Positions 18,161 through 27,915 of a DNA stretch of 64,000 bases are shown in pieces. Both the position numbers and the translations under genes were made by a program. This stretch comes from Cytophagales bacterium (GTDB lineage Bacteria > Bacteroidota > Bacteroidia > Cytophagales > 172606-1). The stretch's first letter is position 1; each line of letters begins with the position of its first letter. The notes beneath the pieces are model-generated. The model saw only the letters and a list, made by a program, of their open reading frames with translations. It did no database searches and had not been told where the DNA came from. The stretch spans positions 393,630-457,629 of the forward strand of contig JAUJMU010000003.1 in the NCBI GenBank assembly GCA_030446715.1, given 5' to 3'.

Positions 18161-21100
18161 TTAAACCGGGTGACTCACCAGTTCCTCAACGATGTCCCGG
18201 CAAAGAGAAGCCATCCGGCGGATGGAAGCCGAAACATCGTCTGCATTCACCTGCTCCTGAAGCAGCTTTTTCCCTTTTTCAATTTCCTCCAACAAGTGAT
18301 TGGCAGACAGAATTTTAAGGGTTGGCTGCATTTTATGGCTCAATGCCTTCAGCATTTGTTCATCGCCGGCAGTCAGTGCCCGCTGGTATACCGCTTTGCA
18401 CTCCTGCAGTGTCTGGATGCACACATCAATTAACCTTTGACGGAAAAGAATATCATCTCCGGCCATTTCGCTGATGGCCTGCAGGTCAATGGTTCCGGGC
18501 CTGGCTTTCGGCAACCCGGGTGCTGGTTCGGGTTCTGCCCCCACTCCCCGGGTGTAATAGACGATTTTATTATACAGCTCAGACGGAATGAAGGGTTTGG
18601 TCACGTAGTCGTTCATGCCAATGTCGAGCAGCTTCTGCTTCACGTCACTCATGGCGGAAGCCGTAAGGGCGATAATGGGCAGACGCTGAAAACAGGTCTC
18701 TTTCAGCGTGCGTATGTTCCGGGTGGCCGTATAGCCATCCATTACCGGCATTTGCAGGTCCATCAACAGGAGATCATACTGAATCTGCTGCACCATCTCT
18801 ACGGCAATCTGACCGTTGGTGGCATAATCGGGCTGAATGCCCCACTGGTTCAGGAACTTGGTAGCAACGATGGTGTTTACTTCGTTGTCCTCCACAAGTA
18901 AAATCCGCAGGTGGCTCAGATCGGCTGCCATCTGGTTTTCAAAAACCGGCAGGTGATGCATATTGCCGCCGGCTCCCCTGCGGAAGGAGATGGTAAAATG
19001 GAAACGGGAACCCAGGTCCTGTACGCTTTCAACGAAGATCTGACTTTGCTGCAATTCCAGCAGGCGTCGGGTGATGGCAAGGCCAAGGCCGGTACCTCCG
19101 AATTTGCGGGTGGTGTCGGGGCCGGCCTGGGTGAAACTTTCAAAAATACAATCCAGCTTATCCTCAGGTATCCCGATGCCGGTATCGCTGACAGCAATTT
19201 TAATCTCAGCCCGGTCACCGGTGATTTCCCCTGCGGTAGCTTCGATCCGTACCATGCCCCGTTCAGTGAACTTGATGGCGTTGCTCACCAGGTTATTAAG
19301 AATCTGACCAAGCCGGACCGGATCACCGATCAGCATACCGGGCAGCTTCGGATCGATGGACGTCTCCAGTAAGATGTTCTTTTCCTGAGCCTTGTACAGC
19401 ATGGACTGCTCCACGCTGCCGATCAGGTTGCGCAGGTTGAAATCTACCTCCTCAAAAGCAATTTTGCCCGCCTCTATTTTGCTGTAGTCCAGAATGTCAT
19501 TGATGAGCACAAGCAGGTTATCGGCCGAAAATTTGAGTATGTTCAGATTCTCCAGCTGATCGGCCCGGGGATTTTCCTGCAGCAACAGGTGCGTCATTCC
19601 GATCACGGCGTTCATCGGCGTACGGATCTCGTGGCTCATCATGGACAGGAAGCTCTGCTTGGCGGCAACGGCTTCCTCGGCCTGGTCCCTGGCCCGGATC
19701 AGCGTGTCTTCCACCACCTTGCGTTCAGATATGTCCATGATCGTCCCCGAGAGTCCGGTTATATTTTTTCTCGCGTCAAGGGTGAGCTGGGCAAAAATCT
19801 CTACCCATTTGTATTCGCCGCTGCTGGTCAGGAACCTGATTTCGTGCCTGACGTAATCCTTTTCCTGCCGGATAATGAGCCCGAATACAGCTTCACTCCG
19901 GGCCTGATCATCCGGATGAATATACCGGCAGATTTCTTTGCCCAGGCTTTCCTCCTCAGAAAATCCGGTAATGCACATCCACGCGGGGTTGAGAAAAGTC
20001 CAGTGACGCTCAGAATCGGTCTGAAAAACTACTTCAGCAATGTTATTTACAACCGAACGGTAGCGTAATTCGCTCTCTTTGATTTTCTGCTCAGCGTACC
20101 GCAGCCGGGTAATATCCCGCGCAATCACTCTCACCGCGTGCAGCTGGTCGTTTTTATACTCGAAGGTAGCATTCTGGCCTAACCATATTTCGTTGCCATC
20201 CTTGCTGATGACGGGTACTTCGTAGTAGGAATTCAGTGCCTTGTATTCTGCCTGTTTCTGGTAGAAGGAAGTGGCTTCCTTGCGGTAACCGGGCTTGATT
20301 ACGTTCCAGCAGGGCATCCGCAGAAATTCTTCCTTTGTATACCCGAGCAGTTTACTTGCTACCGGGTTAAGGTAGGTAAAATAACCTTCGGCGCCATTTT
20401 CGTAAATAATATCGTCTGCTTTCTCGATCAGACTCCGGTATTTTTCTTCACTTACCTTCAGGGCTTCCTGGTTGCTTTTTGTTTCGGTAATGTCCTGCGC
20501 TATCCCCAGCACCTGAGTGACTTTGCCTGCCTCATCCCGGGCAAACACAACCTCCTGACAATGCAGCCAGACGTGGTAACCGTTCTTGTGGCGGATCCGG
20601 AATTCCACTCCGTGCATTTCATCATCACCGGCCACGCGGATTTTCCGCTTCTGATCCTTGTACCGTTCCAGATCTTCCGGGTGCACCATTGTAGCCAGTG
20701 CCGTCCGGTCCATCTGCATGACTTCTTCCGGCAACAGTCCGGAGATGTCGGTGACTTTCCGGTTGGTGAATATGTTTTTTCCTTCGGCAAGGTCAAGCAC
20801 GTAGAGCACATCGGGCGTGGCCTGGGTCATGGCAGTGATAAATCTTTGCTTTTCAAGTAGTTCTTTTTCCGTCCGCTGATGCTGGGTAATCAGGGCACGC
20901 TGCTGGTTAAGAATGTCCTGAAGTCTTTCCCTTGCCTGATCCTGCTCCGCAGTTTTCTCTTCCAGCTGGGTGTTGAGTTCAGCCGTCAGTTCAGCAGTCC
21001 GGATCATCTGGTCAATGTAATAGCTGATCCTGTGAACCGTCGGCCGGAATATAAAAACCCCTTCCAGGACCAGCACCAGCAGGGTGATGACGTACAATAC

Positions 21101-21664
21101 GATTTCCAGATTCTGCAGGTGGGCAACCCGGGTGTTTGAACGCTCCTCGTGGAAACCAGCCAGCCTCGTCGGTTCCGGTAAAGACAGGCTCCTGCGCCAT
21201 CATTACCGCAATGGTGTTTTCCAGCTCTTCCGGCTTGCCGGAGGAGAAAACCACAGTGCGGTTGGCCTGCCTGCGGATTTCCCGGAAGGCGGGGTCGGCT
21301 TCTCCATCAGTGGCTCTGTTTCCGGAGTGTTTCCCGTAAGCGGCGCCTGACCGCTGGACTTACCGAAACGCAGCACCTTATGTACCTGATCCCAGGAATT
21401 GATCTGACCTTTAAGTTGTTGGGCCAACTGTTCCCGTTTTATGACATCGGGCGTGGCCCGAATCAATAAAGAAGTGTTGATAATTTCCTGAACCTGAACC
21501 CGCTGTTGCCTCAGCATGGTTACCACTGCGCCTTCTTTAAGCGTTTTGTTGAGTTGGGTATGCACGAAAACCTGACTGGTAGTAGCAACTAAAGCTATGA
21601 TGATCAGGCTGATAATGTAAACCTTCGTGAGAGGCAAAGGCAACTGAGGTATATTTCTTTCCAT
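18161..21664 (-). pseudogene. Hybrid sensor histidine kinase (PAS x3, HisKA, HATPase, REC, HPt) with two compensating frameshifts
   Basis: The N-terminus has a transmembrane helix (VYIISLIIIALVATTSQVFV) and a periplasmic sensor region, then a second helix (YVITLLVLVLEGVFIF) and a coiled coil. Three PAS/PAC modules follow, then a HisKA box with FLSMMSHEIRTPMNAVIGM. Next come an ATPase domain (NLVSNAIKF, DTGIGIPE, GGTGLGLAI), a receiver with Asp in LLLMDLQMPVMDG, and an HPt domain with His in LSHKMQPTL. At about 21300 one base is missing and at about 21151 one base is extra. The intervening 50 codons (REIRRQANRTVVFSSGKPEE...) are open only in another frame. Repair yields 1167 aa. As written, translation stops at a TAA at 21203-21205. 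Confidence 0.88.
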
Positions 21665-21793
21665 GCCGGGTTATTGAAATCGGATGATTCCAAAATACGG
21701 CAGACCGGATTCAGGCAAAATGGAAAACCAGACAAAAAAATGGTTTGTAATATATCCCTCCGAAGTAGCCGTGCCCCTTTCAGACGCTGTTGG

Positions 21794-22751
21794 TCAGTTT
21801 ACTTTTTTGAGCCGCTCCAGTTCGCGCTGCATTTCACTCACCAGCACGCTCAGGCCATCCAGGGAAGCTTCGGAGCGGGGCTCGGGCATCTGGAAGCTGA
21901 TAAAGGCCCTTGCCTCCCAGATTTCCAGCACATCTTTTACCGATACTTCAAAACTGCTGATCCCGGCCATATCAGAGAGGAGAAGCAATGCCCCTTTTAC
22001 CTTGACCTGATTGTAGAGGCGGCGGTAGAGGATGCCCTGCTTGTGTACCACCACAAGGTAGTGCTGACCATCACGGATGTCGTACCAGTTGGGTACGTAG
22101 GCAGCCACCACGGTTGCCCCTTCTACCGGAAAGTCATTTTCCATCTGAAAGGCCCGGTATTTGCCGGCTGGTAATCCCGGAAGGATAATTTCGGGCAATT
22201 GCTTCAGAAAGTCAGCGTAGGCATAACTTGCGAGATAGTCTGCTGAAAACTGGCGGGTAACCCATTCCATTGCCCCGGACGGCTTTGCCGGGAAACAGGC
22301 ACCGGCGGGGGAGCAATGACGTCCGCGACTGAATGGCGGAACAGGCCGGGCTGGTCTGATCTGGGGGCGGTACTTCCTGAGGGTTCAGCCGCCTGGGGGC
22401 AGCCGGTTGGGAAGACTGCTGCGCTACGGGTTGCCGGTAGTATTTGTCAATGATCGAGGCAAGTGGTTTTGGCGCTTCGGGCTCAGGCTTGAGCTGCAAT
22501 TGCGGCGCAGGCTGGGGAATCGGTACCCCCTGACTCTCCCGTAAGCGGCGTATGTCGTTCTTGAGGAGATTGTCAACGGTGGTTCCAAAAATTTTAGCAA
22601 TGTTCATGAGGTTGTCCAGGTTGGGGTTGGCCCTCCCCTCCTCATAAGCTCCGAGCAGTGACCGCTTAATGCCTATTCTCCGCGCAAATTGTTCCTGCGT
22701 GAGCCCGTTCATCCGGCGCAGATATTTTATGTTATTCGCAACAAGTGACAT
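21794..22751 (-). pseudogene. XRE-family regulator with LexA/S24-like C-terminal domain, frameshifted
   Basis: Residues 1-65 form an XRE helix-turn-helix (LTQEQFARRIGIKRSLLGAY, then NLDNLMNIAKIFGTTVDNLL). A Pro/Gln-rich linker follows, and the frame then runs into a stop at 22212. The C-terminal domain MEWVTRQFSADYLASY...LPEIILPGLPAGKYRAF resumes in the +1 frame. It looks like the peptidase S24 fold, but the catalytic Ser (GDSM motif) is replaced by ENDF and no Lys dyad is evident. The break maps to a G run (22273-22276, CCCC on the plus strand), with one extra base. A repaired product would be 318 aa. Role: DNA-binding regulator without self-cleavage (inferred). Confidence 0.8.
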
Positions 22752-22864
22752 ACTTACCAGCGGATCAGGACCTTGACAAAATGTTTAGCCAAAATACGCA
22801 AAAATGTGGGGACAAAACAAAGACAGCGCAGGATTATGGAGGACAATTCTTAAAGTGGCTGGTA

Positions 22865-24943
22865 TCACGCATCCACCAATGACTGTACGGGAAGCTGGAA
22901 GCAGAAAGTAGTTCCTGAACCTGGCTGGCTATCTACCTGAATGGTTCCGCCGTGCCGGGCCACAAACTCGCTGCAGATGATCAGGCCCAGCCCGGTTCCG
23001 GTTTCATTGGCGGTTCCGGCGGTGCTGTGGTAAGTGTCCACCCGGAAAAGCTTGGGTATATCCTCCTGAGGAATTCCCACCCCCGTATCTGATACCGAAA
23101 TTTCTGCACGGTCATCGGTGCAGGTGGCATTCACCCATACTTTACCACCTTCGCCGGTAAATTTAATGGCATTGTCAATCAGGTTGCGCAAAACGAAGTG
23201 AAGCATGTTCCGGTCGGCATACACAGTCATTTCATATGGAATTTCGGCGTAAACAGCAATCTTTTTATTGACGGCCGTCACCTCAAGCAGGCTGTAAATA
23301 TCCTCTACCATCTTGTCGAGGGATACGGCTTCCGGTTCGTAATGAATGGTGCTGCGTTGCGTCCTTGACCACTCCAGCAGGTTATCGAGCAGATTCCGGA
23401 GGTTGCGCACGGTACGGTCCGAACTGATGGCAAACTGCTTCAGCTCCTCGCGGCTGAAGCCGTCAAGGTGGTTGATCAGAATCTGGAGCATGCCCGTGAG
23501 CGAATGCAACGGGCCACGCAGGTCATGCGAAATAATGGTAAAAAACTTATCCTTGGTGGCAAGCAGGTTTTGCAGGTTCTCTTCCGAAAATTTCAGTTTT
23601 TCGTTTATGGTCTGCAGGTCGCGGTTCTGGGCCTGAATGATCTGGTTACGGACGGAAAGCAGCTTGTTGGCCCGCCGCTTGATAATGTACCGGTTCAGGT
23701 AAACCAGCCCCAGAATCAGGAGCAGAACGCTGAGTACCCCCATCAGGTAATTCAACTGGCGGTTGCGTTCAAGGGTGATAGACTGTATTTTTTTCTCCTT
23801 CCGCAGCAACTCCACTTCCTGCCGCTGGCTTTGCAGCTCATAACGGGCTTCCACTTCCGCAATCTCTCTGGTAGTCAGCTGAGAGGATACCGAATCGCGC
23901 ACGCCCAGATACTTTTGCTGCATCTCGTAGGCCCGCCGGAAATCATTGGTCTGGGCGAAGCTGGAGGCGAGGCCCTGGTAAGCCTGCATCAGCGGTTCGC
24001 TGGCCTCTGCAATGCCGGCCCCGGCAACGGCTTTATTATAGTAAAATATGGCCCGGTCATATTGTTTCATTGCGGCATAGGACCGGGCAATGCTGTTGAA
24101 GTTTAATGCCGCGCCGGTAGCATCGCCAGCTTTTTGTTCTCTCTGCAGTGCCCGGAAATAACTCGTCAATGCCTTGCTGTATTCTTCCCTGTTATGCTGA
24201 ATATCGCCGATATTCCGGAATGTTACGGCCATGCCCTTTTCATTCTTCATCTGACGGTAAAGGTCCATTGCCTGGTTGTAGAATTCCAGTGCCTGATCCA
24301 ATTCATCTTTTTTAGAATAAATAAGTCCGAGATGGTTGTAGGTAGCCGCAACTCCCTCCCGGTGATTGATTTTCAGAAAATGCCTGAGTGACCGCTGGTA
24401 ATAACGCAGTGCCTTATCCGGATTGCCCGACACTTTGTATACATTGCCGATGCCGGACAGGGTAACTGCCATCCGCATGGTGTCCCTGATTTTTTCTCCC
24501 AGACTCAAAGAATTGAAAAAATACTGCAGCGACTGGTCATAATTGCCCCAGTCAAAATAAACCTTGCCAGTGTAATACAAGGCATCGCTTGCTTCCGGGT
24601 CCTGTTTCCGTTCGGTTGCCCTTGCATGGGTGGTGGTAAAATACTCCAGCGCCTTTTTGTACTTGTTCAGCTGGTAATAACCCTTCCCGACTGTAAGCAG
24701 TGAACGGGTATGACCAGACAGGTAATCCAGTTGCAGGGCCAGCCTTACGGCCCGGAAACCAATCTTCAGCGCAGTATCCGGATTGGTTTCAATCAGCCGG
24801 GAAGCATGGGCGTTCAGGGTGTCTACCTCAGGGGCAGGGGCAGCAAGACGGGACTTTTGGGCACGGGAATGAAGGGTGCCGGCAAACAAAAACAGTATTG
24901 CCGCCACTGCACTCACCCGTCTGAACCAGTTTCTGTTACGCAT
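22865..24943 (-). CDS. TPR-containing sensor histidine kinase
   Basis: The 692-aa protein has an N-terminal signal or anchor (AVAAILFLFAGTLHSRAQ) and six to seven tetratricopeptide repeats at about 45-350 (for example LNKYKKALEYFTTTHA and SGNPDKALRYYQRSL). One transmembrane helix follows near 396-418 (LMGVLSVLLLILGLVYLN), then a coiled coil, HisKA with His in FTIISHDLRGPLHSL and an ATPase domain (NLIDNAIKF, DTGVGIPQED, GTGLGLIICSEF). This is the common Bacteroidota class in which periplasmic TPRs sense an unknown signal and the cytoplasmic kinase phosphorylates a LytTR- or OmpR-type regulator, which is not adjacent here. Confidence 0.92.
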   Translation of the reverse strand: MRNRNWFRRVSAVAAILFLFAGTLHSRAQKSRLAAPAPEVDTLNAHASRLIETNPDTALKIGFRAVRLALQLDYLSGHTRSLLTVGKGYYQLNKYKKALEYFTTTHARATERKQDPEASDALYYTGKVYFDWGNYDQSLQYFFNSLSLGEKIRDTMRMAVTLSGIGNVYKVSGNPDKALRYYQRSLRHFLKINHREGVAATYNHLGLIYSKKDELDQALEFYNQAMDLYRQMKNEKGMAVTFRNIGDIQHNREEYSKALTSYFRALQREQKAGDATGAALNFNSIARSYAAMKQYDRAIFYYNKAVAGAGIAEASEPLMQAYQGLASSFAQTNDFRRAYEMQQKYLGVRDSVSSQLTTREIAEVEARYELQSQRQEVELLRKEKKIQSITLERNRQLNYLMGVLSVLLLILGLVYLNRYIIKRRANKLLSVRNQIIQAQNRDLQTINEKLKFSEENLQNLLATKDKFFTIISHDLRGPLHSLTGMLQILINHLDGFSREELKQFAISSDRTVRNLRNLLDNLLEWSRTQRSTIHYEPEAVSLDKMVEDIYSLLEVTAVNKKIAVYAEIPYEMTVYADRNMLHFVLRNLIDNAIKFTGEGGKVWVNATCTDDRAEISVSDTGVGIPQEDIPKLFRVDTYHSTAGTANETGTGLGLIICSEFVARHGGTIQVDSQPGSGTTFCFQLPVQSLVDA

Positions 24944-25033
24944 GTACCTCCAGCTGTGTATTAATATGCGTGTGAGCTGCTATAAAACCCCACGGCTGTT
25001 TCACAAGATAGCCCATCGGGTCTTCCGGAACAA

Positions 25034-27172
25034 CTATTTCCGGGTTACGACTCCGCTCCGGTTATATAACGCCTGAGCAAGCTTGATTTGTAAATAACTG
25101 AACTTTCCTTCAAAATAGTCAAAAATTGCCCTGGCGGAAAGCGGCTGAATGCCCGGAATGACGGCGAGTATGATCTGCAGGTCCGCCGGGTGAAGAAAAG
25201 CCTGCCACTGAATGGAATACCCGTTTTCCAGCAGCCAGGCCAGGTGGGACTGAACGGTGGTAATACCCAGATCCCGCTGCTGCGCTATTTCCTCAGGAGA
25301 GCAGCCCTGTTCGTACAACTGCAGGGTAAGCAGGTATGAACCTCCTTTTACCTGCACTCCTTTCCCGGTCTGCTCTTTTACAAAGCGCCGGACTTCGGTA
25401 AGGATTGCTTCACCGAACTGTTCAAATTTATGAGCGGTAACCCCTTCGATGGCCAGCAGGGCAGACCGGTTTCCCGGCTTGGTTTTGGCTATCTCATGCA
25501 GGGTGTTATCGTTGAACACAATGTAGGGCGGTACGTTGTGCCTGTCGGCCAATTGTTTGCGTACCACCCGGAGGCGGTCCGGCAAAGTTTCCTTAAGCAT
25601 TTCCCGTTTCGGTTTCCGGCTTTCCGCTCCCTTCTCCGGCCTGGGCTGATTCTCAGGCTTTACCAGCCATACCTGCTGGGCACCGTTTAGAATTTTCTGG
25701 GCCAGCACGCCTTTGTGGATGGCATACTTCTGGTGGTATGCCACGTCCAGCACGCCGGTATTGACCATTTGGGTCAGGTATTCCCGCCAATCGTCGGGTT
25801 TTACGTCGGCACCGGCCCCATAGGTTTTAATCTTGTCATACCCTTTTTCGAGGATCTCCCGGCTGCGGCTGCCCCGCAGAACATCAATCAGCGTGCCCAT
25901 ATTGACGCCTTCTCCCAGACGGATGGCCGCCGACAAGGCCTTCTGGGCCAGTAACGTTCCGTCAAACCGGGTCCGGGGCTCGCGGCAGACATCACAGTTG
26001 CCGCAGTCAGTTCCGGCTTCCTCGGAAAAGTAGTTGAGCAGAATGCGACGCCGGCACAATTGCGCCTCAGCGTACTGCTGCATCCGCTCCAGACGGGCTA
26101 TCTGCAACTCCTGCCGTTCGGGAGTCCCTTGCATGAGCATTTCCCGCCAGTTCATCACGTCCCGGAAGGAGTAAAAGAGAATCGTTTCGGCGGGCAACCC
26201 ATCCCGCCCGGCCCGGCCTATTTCCTGATAAAAACTTTCCAGATTTTTAGGCAGATTGTAGTGCATCACCCACCGCACATTGGATTTGTCAATGCCCATA
26301 CCGAAGGCAATAGTGGCGCAGATGATCTGAATATCATCACGCAGGAAGGCATCCTGCGTGACCATCCGGTCGGCAGCGGGTAAACCGGCGTGGTAGGCCG
26401 AGGCTTTGTACCCGCTCCGGTAGAGCTTGTCGGCTACTTCCTCGGTGGCGTTGCGGCTGAGGCAATAGATGATGCCCGGCTCTTCGGGGTGCAGCTCCAG
26501 AAAGTCAAGGATGTGCCCCAGCCGGCTGCGGCCGGGTCTTACGGTCAGGCTCAGGTTGGGCCGGTCAAAAGACGACACAAACACTTTGGGACTACGCAAT
26601 CCCAGTTGGTCCAGAATGTCCCGGCGGATCAGCTTATCGGCAGTTGCCGTCAGCGCAATGACCGGTACTGAGGGAAAATATTCTTTTAAAATCTTCAGCT
26701 GGGTATACTCCGGGCGAAAATCATGCCCCCATGAGGATATGCAATGGGCTTCATCAATGGCAAACAGGCTGATCTTCATCCTGTAAAGCCACTGCAGGAA
26801 AACCGGTGACATAATCTTTTCCGGTGAGACATACAGCAACCGGATTGCTCCTTCGCGGCACTGGTGGTCAATTGCGTCTTTTTCCAATGGCAACAGACTG
26901 CTGTTGAGGTAAGCTGCCCGGATACCGTTGCTCCGCAAGCCATCTACCTGGTCTTTCATCAGGGCGATCAGCGGTGACACCACCACGGCCATACCCGGTA
27001 AGGCCAGGGCGGGTACCTGGTAGCACACGGATTTACCTCCCCCGGTTGGCATCAGCAACAGGGTATCCTGACCGGCTATTACCGCCCCAATGGCTTCCTC
27101 CTGCAAGGGCCGGAAACGGTCATATCCAAAAAATTGCTTCAGAATCTGGGATGGAAGAAGAGGCTCCGGCAT
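25034..27172 (-). CDS. recQ: ATP-dependent DNA helicase RecQ
   Basis: The 712-aa protein begins with the RecQ N-motif region (FGYDRFRPLQEEAI). Walker A MPTGGGKS lies at 41-48 and the DEAH box at 140-143 (AIDEAHCISSWGHDFRPEY). Motif VI GRAGRDG and the RQC zinc site (LNYFSEEAGTDCGNCDVC) follow. A winged helix, an HRDC domain (VVRKQLADRHNVPPYIVFND) and an extra C-terminal helix-turn-helix (CSPEEIAQQRDLGITTVQSH) complete it. RecQ unwinds 3'-5' in recombination and fork repair. The ATG at 27172 is preferred over the in-frame TTG two codons upstream. A candidate -7 element (TATTTTTG, minus strand) lies at 27222-27229. Confidence 0.96.
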   Translation of the reverse strand: MPEPLLPSQILKQFFGYDRFRPLQEEAIGAVIAGQDTLLLMPTGGGKSVCYQVPALALPGMAVVVSPLIALMKDQVDGLRSNGIRAAYLNSSLLPLEKDAIDHQCREGAIRLLYVSPEKIMSPVFLQWLYRMKISLFAIDEAHCISSWGHDFRPEYTQLKILKEYFPSVPVIALTATADKLIRRDILDQLGLRSPKVFVSSFDRPNLSLTVRPGRSRLGHILDFLELHPEEPGIIYCLSRNATEEVADKLYRSGYKASAYHAGLPAADRMVTQDAFLRDDIQIICATIAFGMGIDKSNVRWVMHYNLPKNLESFYQEIGRAGRDGLPAETILFYSFRDVMNWREMLMQGTPERQELQIARLERMQQYAEAQLCRRRILLNYFSEEAGTDCGNCDVCREPRTRFDGTLLAQKALSAAIRLGEGVNMGTLIDVLRGSRSREILEKGYDKIKTYGAGADVKPDDWREYLTQMVNTGVLDVAYHQKYAIHKGVLAQKILNGAQQVWLVKPENQPRPEKGAESRKPKREMLKETLPDRLRVVRKQLADRHNVPPYIVFNDNTLHEIAKTKPGNRSALLAIEGVTAHKFEQFGEAILTEVRRFVKEQTGKGVQVKGGSYLLTLQLYEQGCSPEEIAQQRDLGITTVQSHLAWLLENGYSIQWQAFLHPADLQIILAVIPGIQPLSARAIFDYFEGKFSYLQIKLAQALYNRSGVVTRK

Positions 27173-27332
27173 AGGCAACAGTGAAATTTACTGCAGTTGT
27201 ATCTGCTTTTACAAAAATACCTCCTGATCGTCTGATTGCCCCCTCTGCACCGGGATCATAATTTTCCGGATAACTGGCTGATCCTGTATTCCTGAGTATG
27301 CGTATTTAACCGGACAAAACACGAGGAGTCCC

Positions 27333-27905
27333 ATGAACGAAAATGCCACCCTTTTTGCCGAAGCCCTTACCGGGCGTTTTGGAGATTACGCTTCGGTTGC
27401 CGGCATTGAATCCGCGAACGAAAATATGGGCCTGGTGCTCAGCTTTTGTTTCCCGCGCTTTCCCGAGCCGGAACTGCTAACGGGCATCACCTACGGGCTT
27501 TCTGAGGCCGGACACGTAAGCCGGGGAGAAAAGAGGCCCGAGCTGGTCATCACGGTCCGGTCGGCGGATGAAAGTTGGGTACACGCCATTGGCTACCTTG
27601 CCGAATGGCACCGGGAACAACATCCATTTGCGCCGGGAAGCCTCTTCCACTACGGAAAACCCATCGCCTCAGACTCTCCGATGGATTCCTTTCTGATTTT
27701 TGAGCCAGCCACCCGCGGAAAGGATACCTTTGCGCCGGTACAACTTCCCGACCGGCAGATTTCATTTCTGATGGTTTACCCGTTGTACCACGGCGAGGTG
27801 TCGCTGATCCGGAAAGTAGGGATCAGGAAGTTTATGGATCTGCCGCAGTATGATTTTTTTGATGTAAACCGTCCGGATCTGTCTTCCCTCTACCGGGCAG
27901 GCTGA
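27333..27905 (+). CDS. Suppressor-of-fused (SUFU) domain protein
   Basis: The 190-aa protein matches the bacterial SUFU domain. Landmarks are the N-terminal FPRFPEPELLTGITYGLS, then PELVITVRS, WVHAIGYLAEWHRE, a Gly-rich turn with PIASDSPMDSFLIFEP and the C-terminal YPLYHGEVSLIRKVG. Bacterial SUFU proteins are best known as immunity proteins against polymorphic toxins, but many occur alone. No toxin or secretion effector is next to this copy, so its role is open. A GAGGAG Shine-Dalgarno-like sequence sits 4 bases before the ATG, unusual for this genome. Confidence 0.82.
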   Translation: MNENATLFAEALTGRFGDYASVAGIESANENMGLVLSFCFPRFPEPELLTGITYGLSEAGHVSRGEKRPELVITVRSADESWVHAIGYLAEWHREQHPFAPGSLFHYGKPIASDSPMDSFLIFEPATRGKDTFAPVQLPDRQISFLMVYPLYHGEVSLIRKVGIRKFMDLPQYDFFDVNRPDLSSLYRAG

Positions 27906-27915
27906 GTCAGCCATG

